From Ruegeria arenilitoris (GTDB lineage: Bacteria > Pseudomonadota > Alphaproteobacteria > Rhodobacterales > Rhodobacteraceae): 64,000 bases of DNA. Location: NCBI RefSeq assembly GCF_013030985.1, contig NZ_WPYP01000001.1, positions 558,001 to 622,000 of the forward strand. Reading direction: 5' to 3'. A program made the position numbers and the translations under genes. Shown piece after piece: positions 34,044-42,461 of this stretch; the stretch's first letter is position 1, and every line of letters starts with the position of its first letter. The notes below the pieces were generated by a model that was given only the letters and a program-made list of their open reading frames with translations, was not told the DNA's origin and did no database searches.

Positions 34044-35323
34044 CAGCTGCGCCGCGCCAGCCAGCCTTCCAGACGGGTCACGATCTCTTCAGCCAGTTCG
34101 CTGTCTTCGATCTCGTCCACCGCCTCGGCCAGAAAGGCCAGCGTCAGCATGTTGGTGGCATCCTTGACCGGTACACCACGCGAGCGCAGATAAAACAGGG
34201 CCGTCTCGTCAATCGCGCCCGAGGTCGATCCGTGCGAGCACGCCACATCATCGGCGTAGATCTCAAGCTCGGGCTTGGCGAGAAACTGGCTGTCATCATC
34301 CAGCAGCAGCGACTGGCTGATCTGATAGCCATCGGTTTTCTGCGCGCCTTCCTTCACCAGGATCTTACCCTGGAACACGCCGGTTGCACCGTTGCGCAGA
34401 ACCTTTTTGAACACCTGACGGCTTTCGCAGTTCACCGCGTCATGGGTGATGAATACCGTGTCGTCGTGGTGGAAATCACCGTCGCCAACGCAGGCACCCG
34501 CCACATGGGCCACCGCATCGTCACCGGTCAGTTCGACGACCTGTTCATTGCGGGTCAGAACACCATTTGCGGTCAGGGTAAACGACTTGTAGGTCGACTC
34601 CCGTCCCAGACGGGTGAACATATGGGTCATTGCCCGGCGTTCGTGATCGCGACCCTGCGCGCGCACGTGATGCAGCGTGCCGTTGTCGGCAATGTCGATT
34701 TCCATGCACTTGTTGAAACGCGACGCCGCCGGACCGTTTTCCAGAATCGTAACTTCGGCCCCGCTTTCGACACGGACAATGTGATGCAGCATGGCATCGG
34801 ACGTTTCCGACGCGTGGCGATAGATCAGGCTGATCGGCTTGGACGGCTTTCCGGTGACATGAATCGCGACGCCATCCCCGGCAAAGGCCGTGTTCAGCGC
34901 TGCCAGCGGCCGTTGCACCGGAGATTGACCGCGCGCCTCAAGTACGCCGTACAACTCCTTGGCCCAATGAATATCCTTGCAGCAGATATCCTCGATCCGA
35001 TCGATGTTGACGCCTTCCAGCTCCAGATCATCCGATTCTTCGGCGCTGAACACGCCGTCGATGAAGACGATTTTCAAACGGTCGATCTCGCCGAACAAAG
35101 TCTCCTCATCCGAGTGGAACAGCGCCGCATGTGGTGCTTCCGGCGAAATCAGAGAGTCGGGGCGCGTATATTTCCAATACTCGTCGCGCCGTCCGGGCAG
35201 GCCCATCTCCAACACACGCGCCAGAGCATCTTCACGCGCGGCCCGCGTGCATCCGGCATCGGGCATGGTCAAGGCGGCCAACCGTTCCTCGGTTGCGGTC
35301 TGTTTTGCTTGCGGCAAAGCCAT
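34043..35323 (-). CDS. sufD: Fe-S cluster assembly scaffold protein SufD
   Basis: A 426-aa component of the SufBCD scaffold. The N-terminal helical part is followed by the right-handed beta-helix core (AGVCVGDGDFHHDDTVF-type repeats) and the conserved C-terminal SHGSTSGAIDETALFYLRSRG, which carries the SufD histidine used in cluster formation, then MLTLAFLAEAVDEI. Its start shares a base with the stop of sufC. Confidence 0.95.
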   Translation of the reverse strand: MALPQAKQTATEERLAALTMPDAGCTRAAREDALARVLEMGLPGRRDEYWKYTRPDSLISPEAPHAALFHSDEETLFGEIDRLKIVFIDGVFSAEESDDLELEGVNIDRIEDICCKDIHWAKELYGVLEARGQSPVQRPLAALNTAFAGDGVAIHVTGKPSKPISLIYRHASETSDAMLHHIVRVESGAEVTILENGPAASRFNKCMEIDIADNGTLHHVRAQGRDHERRAMTHMFTRLGRESTYKSFTLTANGVLTRNEQVVELTGDDAVAHVAGACVGDGDFHHDDTVFITHDAVNCESRQVFKKVLRNGATGVFQGKILVKEGAQKTDGYQISQSLLLDDDSQFLAKPELEIYADDVACSHGSTSGAIDETALFYLRSRGVPVKDATNMLTLAFLAEAVDEIEDSELAEEIVTRLEGWLARRS

Positions 35324-36078
35324 CAGTTCACCTCGGCCAGAATGTCGGCGTAACCGTTATGTTCTACTTCCAGCGCCAGCTCGGGGCCGCCAGATTTCAC
35401 GATCCGGCCGTTCGCCATGATGTGGACAACGTCAGGTTTGATGTGGTCCAGCAAACGCTGATAGTGGGTGATCACCAGAAAGCCGCGGCCCTCGTCGCGC
35501 AGCGCGTTGACGCCTTCGGACACCAGCTTCATTGCATCCACATCAAGACCCGAGTCGGTCTCGTCCAGAATGCACATCTTGGGCTCCAGCATCGCCATCT
35601 GCAGGATTTCGTTGCGCTTTTTCTCACCACCCGAGAAACCGACGTTCACCGGACGCTTCAGCATATCGGCGTCGATTTTCAACGATTTGGCCTTGGCGCG
35701 CACTTCTTTCAGGAACTCGGCGGCGGACAGTTCCTCTTGCCCGCGGGCCTTGCGTTGCGCGTTCACGGCAGTGCGCAGGAAGGTCATGTTGCCAACGCCG
35801 GGAATTTCGACCGGATATTGGAACGCCAGAAAGATACCGGCGGCGGCGCGCTCTTCCGGCTCCATCTCCAGCAGGTCCTGACCGTCCAGAGTGGCCGAAC
35901 CTTCGGTGACCTCATAGCCATCCCGACCCGACAGCACGTAGCTGAGCGTCGACTTGCCCGAGCCGTTCGGTCCCATGATCGCGTGTACCTTGCCAGCCTC
36001 AACCGTCAGGTCCACACCTTTCAGGATCTGCTTGTCTTCTTCTTCAAGTTGTACGTGCAGGTTCTTGATTTCCAGCAT
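35323..36078 (-). CDS. sufC: Fe-S cluster assembly ATPase SufC
   Basis: A 251-aa ABC-type ATPase that drives conformational change in SufBD. Start set at 36078 (MLEIKNLHV) with AAGGAC five bases ahead; a longer frame adds 14 residues with no family match. Walker A is GPNGSGKST, the signature FSGGEKKRNEI and Walker B CILDETDSGLD, with SufC-specific DET rather than DEP. The C-terminal VITHYQRLLDHIKPD contains the H-loop. Confidence 0.95.
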   Translation of the reverse strand: MLEIKNLHVQLEEEDKQILKGVDLTVEAGKVHAIMGPNGSGKSTLSYVLSGRDGYEVTEGSATLDGQDLLEMEPEERAAAGIFLAFQYPVEIPGVGNMTFLRTAVNAQRKARGQEELSAAEFLKEVRAKAKSLKIDADMLKRPVNVGFSGGEKKRNEILQMAMLEPKMCILDETDSGLDVDAMKLVSEGVNALRDEGRGFLVITHYQRLLDHIKPDVVHIMANGRIVKSGGPELALEVEHNGYADILAEVN

Positions 36079-36127
36079 GTTTTGTCCTTTTGCGTATCGC
36101 AAGGGGCGCCCCGGCCCCAATAATTTC

Positions 36128-36331
36128 CTAGCCCAGAACTTTGCGGATCAGACGTGCGGCAACCCACCCAAGGATTGCCCCGATGCCCACCGCCCAGACC
36201 GGGTTGATGAAGTTCATGTAGAAGATGTTGACGTAGGCCACCCCAAGCAGGCCGCCCAATACTGGCAGTGCATATCCAAGCCAGGTCAGCACATCATCCC
36301 TTTGGATGCTTTTCCGGGGTGTCCGCGCCAT
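36128..36331 (-). CDS. 67-aa membrane protein between sufB and sufC
   Basis: It begins ATG at 36331, overlapping the sufB stop (TGATG). The basic N-terminus (ARTPRKSIQRDDV) is followed by two hydrophobic segments (YALPVLGGLLGVAYVNIFYM; VWAVGIGAILGWVAARLI). The position inside the suf operon is typical of Rhodobacterales as I recall, but the function is unknown. The frame can be extended upstream over sufB, but only as a shadow of that gene. Confidence 0.7.
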   Translation of the reverse strand: MARTPRKSIQRDDVLTWLGYALPVLGGLLGVAYVNIFYMNFINPVWAVGIGAILGWVAARLIRKVLG

Positions 36332-37860
36332 CAACCGACAGAGCCTTCCAGCGAGATTGCCACCAGTTGCTGCGCTTCCATGGCGAACTCCATCGGCAGC
36401 GCCTGCAGTACGTCCTTGCAGAACCCGTTGACGACCAGTGCCACGGCCTCTTCTTCGTCCATGCCGCGCTGACGGCAATAGAACAGCTGATCGTCATCCA
36501 CCTTGGATGTTGTCGCCTCGTGTTCCACGCGCGAAGAGTTGTTCTTGACCTCGATATACGGAACCGTGTGCGCTCCGCATTTGTCGCCGATCAGCAAGCT
36601 GTCGCACTGGGTATAGTTGCGGCTGTCCTTGGCCTTCGGGTGCATTGAAACCAGACCACGATAAGTGTTCTGCGCCTTGCCCGCACTGATACCTTTGGAC
36701 ACAATGCGCGACTTGGTATTCTTGCCCAGATGAACCATCTTAGTGCCGGTGTCGGCCTGCTGATAGTTGTTGGCAATCGCGATCGAGTAGAACTCACCCT
36801 GGCTTTCGTCGCCGCGCAGAATGCAGGACGGGTATTTCCAGGTCACGGCTGAGCCGGTTTCCACCTGCGTCCACATCACCTTGGAGCGATCCCCCCGGCA
36901 ATCGGCGCGCTTGGTCACGAAGTTGTAAATGCCGCCCTTGCCGTTCTCATCCCCGGGGAACCAGTTCTGAACGGTCGAGTACTTCACCTCGGCGTCTTCT
37001 TCGACGATGATCTCGACCACAGCCGCGTGCAGCTGCGCGGTGTCGCGCTGGGGTGCCGTACAGCCTTCCAGATAGGACACATACGAGCCCTTGTCTGCGA
37101 TGATCAGCGTACGCTCGAACTGACCGGTGTTTTCTGCGTTGATGCGGAAATAGGTGCTCAACTCCATCGGGCAGCGGACGCCCGGCGGGATGTAGACGAA
37201 GGACCCGTCCGAGAACACGGCCGAGTTCAGCGTGGCGTAGAAGTTATCCGACACCGGAACCACAGTGCCCAGATACTTCTTAACCAGTTCCGGGTGATCC
37301 TTGATCGCCTCGGAGATCGAGCAGAAGATCACGCCGTGCTTTGCCAGTTCGTCCTTGAAGGTCGTACCCACGGAGACCGAGTCGAACACCGCGTCCACCG
37401 CGACCTTGCGGCCTTCTGCGGGCATGTCTTCGGCCCCTTCAACACCAGCCAGAATCATCTGTTCTTTCAGCGGGATACCCAGCTTTTCGTAGGTGGCCAG
37501 CAGTTTGGGGTCGACCTCATCCAGCGATTTCGGCTTTTCCTCCATCGATTTCGGACGGGCATAGTAATACTGGTCCTGAAAGTCGATCGGCGGGTAATGC
37601 ACCATCGCCCATGTCGGCTCTTCCATCTTGGTCCAGCGTTCAAAGGCCGACAGGCGCCATTCGGTCATCCACTCGGGCTCTTCGTTTTTCTCAGAGATCA
37701 GGCGGACGATATCCGGGTTCACGCCCTTGGGCGCATATTCCATCTCGATATCGGTTTCCCAGCCGTACTTGTAGGTGCCAACCTCGCGCACCGCATCCAC
37801 GGTTTCCTGATCGACACCTTCTTTTACCTGGGTCTGGTCCAAAGCGGCCATATCCTTCAC
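36331..37860 (-). CDS. sufB: Fe-S cluster assembly scaffold protein SufB
   Basis: A 509-aa core subunit of the SufBC2D scaffold on which clusters are built. Conserved stretches are [49 protein letters not shown] and, at the C-terminus, [20 protein letters not shown], which holds a cluster-related Cys and a Glu. Length is usual for alphaproteobacteria. A start three codons in (MAALDQ) is possible. It lies 9 bp after the desulfurase gene and overlaps the 67-aa gene. Confidence 0.95.
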   Translation of the reverse strand: MKDMAALDQTQVKEGVDQETVDAVREVGTYKYGWETDIEMEYAPKGVNPDIVRLISEKNEEPEWMTEWRLSAFERWTKMEEPTWAMVHYPPIDFQDQYYYARPKSMEEKPKSLDEVDPKLLATYEKLGIPLKEQMILAGVEGAEDMPAEGRKVAVDAVFDSVSVGTTFKDELAKHGVIFCSISEAIKDHPELVKKYLGTVVPVSDNFYATLNSAVFSDGSFVYIPPGVRCPMELSTYFRINAENTGQFERTLIIADKGSYVSYLEGCTAPQRDTAQLHAAVVEIIVEEDAEVKYSTVQNWFPGDENGKGGIYNFVTKRADCRGDRSKVMWTQVETGSAVTWKYPSCILRGDESQGEFYSIAIANNYQQADTGTKMVHLGKNTKSRIVSKGISAGKAQNTYRGLVSMHPKAKDSRNYTQCDSLLIGDKCGAHTVPYIEVKNNSSRVEHEATTSKVDDDQLFYCRQRGMDEEEAVALVVNGFCKDVLQALPMEFAMEAQQLVAISLEGSVG

Positions 37861-37869
37861 TCCGTCAGA

Positions 37870-38913
37870 TCACGCGGCGCGCGCGCGATGCTTTTTCTCT
37901 TTTTCAAGCCACGCTTCGGCGAAGCGCAGCACATCTTCTTGCGTGGTCAAAGGGCCAAGCGACACGCGTATCGCGCTGGCTGCTGTGACCTCGTCATAAC
38001 CCATTGCCGTAAGAACCGCGCTGGCGCGGACTTTGCCGCTGGAACAGGCTGATCCCGCACTCACCGCAAAACCCGCCAGGTCCATCTGCATCACCTGCGT
38101 TTCGCCCTTCCAGCCAGGGGTGGCGAAACACAAGGTATTGGGCAGGCGATCCTGATCTTTCCCGACAAAAATAGTAGATTTAGAACCAGCCTCAAGGGCC
38201 TTTTCTAGAATATTTCTAAATTCTTGAACCTGCTCCCAAACACCATTTGCCAGATCCCGGGCCGCTGCCTCAGCCGCAGCCCCGAACCCCGCGATTCCAA
38301 TGACATTTTCCGTACCCGAACGGCGGCCCATCTCCTGACCGCCCCCCCTTATCTGGGCGGGCAAATCCGTGCCGCGTTTCATCACGACAGCGCCGATGCC
38401 CTTTGGACCGCCCAACTTATGGGCCGAGATCAGCGCCATTTGTGCTTCCAGCCAGTTGAACGCGACCGGCAGTTTACCGAAAGCCTGCGTTGCATCGGTT
38501 ACAGCCAATCCCTTGGGAAGTTTCTGAACGATCCCAGTTTCCGAATTAGCCAGTTGCAGGGTCGAGCTCTCCGGTTCTGACACCTGAACCTGACCGGATA
38601 TCGCGGCGGGCAAATCCTCGGCAATCCAAGCCCTTACAGCATCATGTTCAATCGCTGACCCATGTAGATCGCGACCGCCCAACGCCAGCGCCGCCCCCTC
38701 GGTCGAGCCCGAGGTGAACACGATATCCGCTCCATCGGCCCCAAAAGCGGATGCGATTTGCGCCCGCGCGCGTTCCACTACTGCCTTAGCTGCGCGCCCC
38801 TCGGCATGGACCGAAGACGGGTTACCGCAAAGCTCCATCGCCGCAATCATCGCCTCACGCGCTTCGGGACGCAGAGGGGTTGTCGCGTTGTGATCCAGGT
38901 AAACACGAATCAT
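37870..38913 (-). CDS. NifS/IscS-like cysteine desulfurase
   Basis: A 347-aa PLP enzyme of group I (NifS/IscS-like). Start at 38913 (MIRVYLDHNATTPLRP) has AAGGTG ahead; the longer frame lacks support. The PLP lysine is in SAHKLGGPKGIGA and the sulfur-carrying cysteine in SAGSACSSGKV, on the long loop typical of IscS. The operon thus encodes two desulfurases, this one at the promoter-proximal end and SufS at the far end. Confidence 0.92.
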   Translation of the reverse strand: MIRVYLDHNATTPLRPEAREAMIAAMELCGNPSSVHAEGRAAKAVVERARAQIASAFGADGADIVFTSGSTEGAALALGGRDLHGSAIEHDAVRAWIAEDLPAAISGQVQVSEPESSTLQLANSETGIVQKLPKGLAVTDATQAFGKLPVAFNWLEAQMALISAHKLGGPKGIGAVVMKRGTDLPAQIRGGGQEMGRRSGTENVIGIAGFGAAAEAAARDLANGVWEQVQEFRNILEKALEAGSKSTIFVGKDQDRLPNTLCFATPGWKGETQVMQMDLAGFAVSAGSACSSGKVRASAVLTAMGYDEVTAASAIRVSLGPLTTQEDVLRFAEAWLEKEKKHRARAA

Positions 38914-38970
38914 GGATTCACCTTTTTCCAAACGCGAAAACAATGGGGGCCGATTCCGTGCTGCATCACG

Positions 38971-39429
38971 TCACTCATCGACAACGGCAAACAGGCTGGG
39001 CACCGCGGGGCACGGGGCCAGATCGTTTTTGATCACGTCCGACAACCGTGTCTGATGCAGGAAGACATAAACATGCGCGCTGAGGCTTTCCCACAGACGG
39101 TTGGTCAACGATTGCGCCCGGCTTCCCGAGGAAGCCCCGGACGCCCCTGCGCCTTTTTGCAGCGCGTCAACCGTTTCATCCACTGCGGCCAAAACCTCGA
39201 CCACGCGAATTTCCGATGCAGGACGGGCCAGACGATAGCCGCCACCCGGTCCGCGAACCGAGGACACCAGATCAGCACGGCGCAGTTTTACGAAAAGCTG
39301 TTCCAGATACGGCAGCGAGATATCCTGCCGTTCTGAGATTTCCCCCAATGTCACAAGGGTATCTTCGGGCTGAGTAGCAATATCGGCCAGCGCAACCATT
39401 GCGTAACGACCCTTGGTCGAAAGCTTCAT
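38971..39429 (-). CDS. Rrf2/IscR-type regulator of the suf operon
   Basis: A 152-aa winged-helix regulator, first gene of the suf operon. The N-terminal MKLSTKGRYAMVALADIA and the recognition region LPYLEQLFVKLRRADLVSSVRGPGGGYRLAR are typical of IscR. The classic three-cysteine cluster motif of IscR (around residues 92-104) is absent: the region reads ALQKGAGASGASSGSRAQSL, and only one Cys is present in the protein (near residue 140). It either binds a cluster in another way or senses something else. GAGGAG precedes the start. Confidence 0.88.
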   Translation of the reverse strand: MKLSTKGRYAMVALADIATQPEDTLVTLGEISERQDISLPYLEQLFVKLRRADLVSSVRGPGGGYRLARPASEIRVVEVLAAVDETVDALQKGAGASGASSGSRAQSLTNRLWESLSAHVYVFLHQTRLSDVIKNDLAPCPAVPSLFAVVDE

Positions 39430-39525
39430 TGTCTACTCCTCTAGGCTAGTACCGCGCGAAAACATTGACGCCGCCGCTGCCAGTGCGTATCTCCGACGGG
39501 CAGCAACTTGCGCAAAGCAATACAA

Positions 39526-39540
39526 TTAGAACCGTTCTAA
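39526..39540. promoter_or_regulatory. Candidate iron-control (Irr/ICE-like) operator upstream of the suf operon
   Basis: TTAGAAC-C-GTTCTAA is a perfect 7-1-7 palindrome in the region between the iscR-like gene (start 39429) and the hydrolase gene (start 39606). The half-sites match the TTAGAA...TTCTAA pattern known for Irr-controlled iron genes of alphaproteobacteria. It could serve either or both divergent genes. Confidence 0.55.
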
Positions 39541-39605
39541 GGTGCCTGACGATAACAGTCAAGTATATCCCGGCACCCGGAAAAAAAGACAGGACCAAAG
39601 CACAC

Positions 39606-40259
39606 ATGCCCGAGGTGATTTTTCCCGGACCCGAAGGCCGCCTGGAAGGCCGTTACCACCCGCAAAAGGAAAAAGACGCACCGATCGCCATCGTGCTGCA
39701 CCCGCACCCACAATTCGGCGGGACCATGAACAACAAGGTCGTCTACAACCTGCATTATGCGTTCTACAACATGGGCTTCACCGTGTTGCGCTTTAATTTT
39801 CGCGGCGTTGGCCGCAGCCAGGGCGAATACGACCAGGGCGTGGGTGAGCTGAGCGACGCAGCATCGGCGCTGGATTACCTGCAGTCGATGAACAACAACT
39901 CGAAACACTGCTGGGTCGCGGGCTTCTCGTTTGGCGCGTGGATCGGGATGCAACTGCTGATGCGCCGCCCGGAAATCACCGGGTTCATCAGCGTGTCGCC
40001 GCCCGCGAACATGTATGACTTTTCGTTCCTGGCGCCCTGCCCCTCGTCCGGCCTGATCATCAATGGCTCGGCCGACCGTGTGGCGCCTCCGGCCGACACC
40101 ACCTCGCTCGTGAACAAACTGCACGAGCAAAAAGGTATCACCATCACCCATAACGAGGTGGAAGGCGCCGACCACTTCTTCCAGGATCGTCACATGGACA
40201 CGCTGATCACCGATGTCAGCGACTATGTGAAGCGCCGCCTGACCGAGAACACACGCTGA
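39606..40259 (+). CDS. Alpha/beta hydrolase (dienelactone hydrolase-like)
   Basis: A 217-aa cytoplasmic hydrolase of unknown substrate. The start at 39606 (MPEVIFPGPEGRLEG) fits the family, while the frame can be extended 47 residues upstream without support. Features are HPHPQFGGTMNNKV (oxyanion-hole region), VAGFSFGAWIGMQL (nucleophile elbow, Ser), a late Asp in IINGSADRVAPP, and GADHFFQDRH carrying the catalytic His. It heads a three-gene unit coupled by stop-start overlaps with the next two genes. Confidence 0.82.
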   Translation: MPEVIFPGPEGRLEGRYHPQKEKDAPIAIVLHPHPQFGGTMNNKVVYNLHYAFYNMGFTVLRFNFRGVGRSQGEYDQGVGELSDAASALDYLQSMNNNSKHCWVAGFSFGAWIGMQLLMRRPEITGFISVSPPANMYDFSFLAPCPSSGLIINGSADRVAPPADTTSLVNKLHEQKGITITHNEVEGADHFFQDRHMDTLITDVSDYVKRRLTENTR

Positions 40260-40504
40260 TGTCTGATACCATCACCACCCTCGCGTCGAAACTGGCCGAG
40301 GACACGATGAAAGTGATGGACGAAACCGGGGATGACCGCTTTTTTGTCGAAGTGGGTGATCTTCTGGGGGCGTCCTCTCAGACGCTGGAAGAGGCGTTCC
40401 TGACCGAAATTCGCGTCCGGTTGGCCGAACGGAAAGCCCGCAAATTCGTGATCCAGAAACTGACGGATCACCGCTCCAAAACAAAAGCGATCGAGAAACA
40501 ATGA
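40259..40504 (+). CDS. Small conserved-looking helical protein
   Basis: An 81-aa soluble, charged, fully helical protein (LASKLAEDTMKVMDETGDDR, then VRLAERKARKFVIQK). Its ATG overlaps the TGA of the hydrolase gene (TGATG), and its own stop overlaps the next gene (ATGA), which strongly supports it being translated. No family is recognised; a role with the HD-domain phosphohydrolase is possible from context only. Confidence 0.72.
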   Translation: MSDTITTLASKLAEDTMKVMDETGDDRFFVEVGDLLGASSQTLEEAFLTEIRVRLAERKARKFVIQKLTDHRSKTKAIEKQ

Positions 40505-41658
40505 CCGAAAGACTGTCCGCGCAGATTGAATTCCTGAAACGCGCGGACAGCCTGAAATCGGTTGATCGCGCCAACTTTCTTCTGGATCAGTCCCGCCCGG
40601 AAAACGCCGCCGAGCATAGCTGGCAGTTGGCGCTTTGGGCGCTGGTGATGCAGCCTTTGGCCGGCACGGATGTCAATATCGACCGGGTTATCCGGATGCT
40701 GCTGCTGCATGACCTGGTCGAGATCATCGTGGGTGACCACCCGATCCACCTGCAAACCGACTGGCAAGCGGTCGAGCGGCTTGAGAAAGCCGCTGCAGCC
40801 GAGCTGTTCGGACTTTTGCCCGACGATCAGGCTGCGACCTGTCTTGCCTTGTGGCAAGAGTTCGAGGCCGACCAGAGCCCGGATGCGAAATTCGCCAAGT
40901 ATCTGGATCGATGCCAGCCGATGTTCCAGGTTCTGTGCGCGCCGAATCCAATGCCCGAACACCGGGCAATCGTTCAGGACAATTTGAACGGCGGGCGCGC
41001 GGCCTATCTGAAGACCGAGTTTCCCGAAGCCTTCACCGCGGCCCAAAGCTTGCTGGACGGCCATCAGCCCACGAAGACCCCCTTCTCGACCCGCCTTGCC
41101 TATCTGGCCGAGACCGACCAGTTGAAATCCGTCTACCGCGCCTCGCGCCTGCTGGACGGCTCGAGGCGCGAAAACTCGGCCGAGCATTCCTGGCACATCA
41201 TGCTGTACGCGTGGATTCTGGCAGAACATGCAGCCCCCGGTGTCTCGATCGACCGTGCGCTGAAAATGCTGTTACTGCATGATATCGTTGAAATCGACGC
41301 CGGAGATCACCCCATCCATGGTCAGGTCGACCATGCCGCGCAGGAGGCCGAGGAAAAGGCCGCCGCAGAACGCCTGTTCGGATTGCTGCCGGATGATCAG
41401 AAATCTGATTTTATGTCCATGTGGAACGAGTTCGAAGCAGCCGACAGCCCGGATGCCCGGTTCGCCAAAGCCATAGATCGCTTTCAGGCCCCGGTTGGCA
41501 ACCTTGCCACGGACGGCGGAACATGGACGGAGTACAACGTCACCTATGTCCAGATCGAACAGCGGGTCGGCACCCCGATACAGCGCGGCGCGCCCGGCCT
41601 GTGGACGTGGCTTCAGCCGCAGCTTCACGCGTTTTTCGCTGCCACAGCAAACTCGTAG
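40501..41658 (+). CDS. Tandem HD-domain phosphohydrolase (two YfbR/HDDC2-like domains fused)
   Basis: A 385-aa protein of two homologous HD domains. Each repeats the same landmarks: RPENAAEHSW and RRENSAEHSW, then LLLHDLVEIIVGDHP and LLLHDIVEIDAGDHP (HD pair), then SPDAKFAKYLDR and SPDARFAKAIDR. Single-domain relatives (about 190-200 aa) hydrolyse 5'-deoxynucleotides. Both copies retain the metal ligands. It is likely a nucleotide phosphohydrolase; the fused form may be an internal dimer. It is the last gene of its unit, ahead of a bidirectional terminator. Confidence 0.85.
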   Translation: MTERLSAQIEFLKRADSLKSVDRANFLLDQSRPENAAEHSWQLALWALVMQPLAGTDVNIDRVIRMLLLHDLVEIIVGDHPIHLQTDWQAVERLEKAAAAELFGLLPDDQAATCLALWQEFEADQSPDAKFAKYLDRCQPMFQVLCAPNPMPEHRAIVQDNLNGGRAAYLKTEFPEAFTAAQSLLDGHQPTKTPFSTRLAYLAETDQLKSVYRASRLLDGSRRENSAEHSWHIMLYAWILAEHAAPGVSIDRALKMLLLHDIVEIDAGDHPIHGQVDHAAQEAEEKAAAERLFGLLPDDQKSDFMSMWNEFEAADSPDARFAKAIDRFQAPVGNLATDGGTWTEYNVTYVQIEQRVGTPIQRGAPGLWTWLQPQLHAFFAATANS

Positions 41659-41666
41659 GCCAAAGA

Positions 41667-41690
41667 AAAAGAGGCGCAAAGGCCTCTTTT
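41667..41690. terminator. Bidirectional terminator after the tandem-HD gene
   Basis: The stem AAAAGAGGC/GCCTCTTTT with a 6-nt loop, with A and T runs that work in both directions. Confidence 0.78.
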
Positions 41691-41712
41691 CCCCCTGTGT
41701 TTCAGCAGACGC

Positions 41713-41844
41713 TCAAACCTTATCACTCTCTAACCGTTCAACAAAATTGGCCGCATTTTTGTCGACGGACCCCCCGCCTGCAAGCCACCCAAGCGCCACA
41801 ATCAACGCTGAAACAAAGACTATATATCTTGCAAATTTCGTCAT
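41713..41844 (-). CDS. 43-aa single-helix peptide
   Basis: Translated by hand: TKFARYIVFVSALIVALGWL, then a Gly-rich turn and an amphipathic tail ending ERLESDKV. It has one transmembrane or signal-like helix. The minus-strand terminator at 41667 lies just after its stop, which favours a real transcript. The Shine-Dalgarno is weak (GTGAGTG). The function is unknown. Confidence 0.4.
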   Translation of the reverse strand: MTKFARYIVFVSALIVALGWLAGGGSVDKNAANFVERLESDKV

Positions 41845-42049
41845 GAAAAACACTCACAAAACAAAAACCTTTAAAAACAAAGACCTTATATCACAGTGTT
41901 TGCTGACGGAACAGTCAGGTTATCCTGACCCGACGGCAGCCAAGCGGGATTGGCGCTTGTCTTCACACGGGCGATACCCCCCAGATTCCACTTGCCCGCC
42001 CGACTGATTTCGTGCTCAACGTCGCAAAACTTCTGTCGAGAGCCTCACC

Positions 42050-42385
42050 GTGCCCCACGCTTATCTGATCCTGTTTCTGGCGGTCATAGCCGAGACCATT
42101 GGTACGACGGCCCTGCAAGCCAGCCAACAATTCAGCCGCCTGTGGCCGTCTTTGCTGGTCGTGGTCAGCTATGGCATTGCATTCTATCTACTGGGACTGA
42201 CTCTGAAATTCATGCCGGTCGGCATCGTTTATGCGATCTGGTCCGGTCTTGGCATCTTTTTCATCGCCATCATCGGCTTTATCGTCTTTGGTCAGAGGCT
42301 GGACTGGCCGGCGGTCCTTGGCCTTTCGATGATTTTGATCGGAATCCTTGTCATTCACCTGTTTTCCAAGACTGCTGGCCACTGA
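42050..42385 (+). CDS. Small multidrug resistance (SMR, EmrE-like) transporter
   Basis: A 111-aa four-helix antiporter. Helix 1 carries the essential glutamate in VIAETIGTTALQAS (equivalent to EmrE Glu14), with YAIWSGLGIFFIAIIGFIVFGQ in helix 3 and ILIGILVIHL in helix 4. EmrE-like transporters export cationic drugs as antiparallel dimers driven by protons. It lies just before typA on the same strand with a 76-bp gap. Confidence 0.9.
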   Translation: MPHAYLILFLAVIAETIGTTALQASQQFSRLWPSLLVVVSYGIAFYLLGLTLKFMPVGIVYAIWSGLGIFFIAIIGFIVFGQRLDWPAVLGLSMILIGILVIHLFSKTAGH

Positions 42386-42461
42386 TCACCGGTTAGGGCT
42401 GGCCTATTTGGTCAAACCGCGCTATGCGCGCGGCAACTTCCCGTTCAAAGGCTGACCTCTC

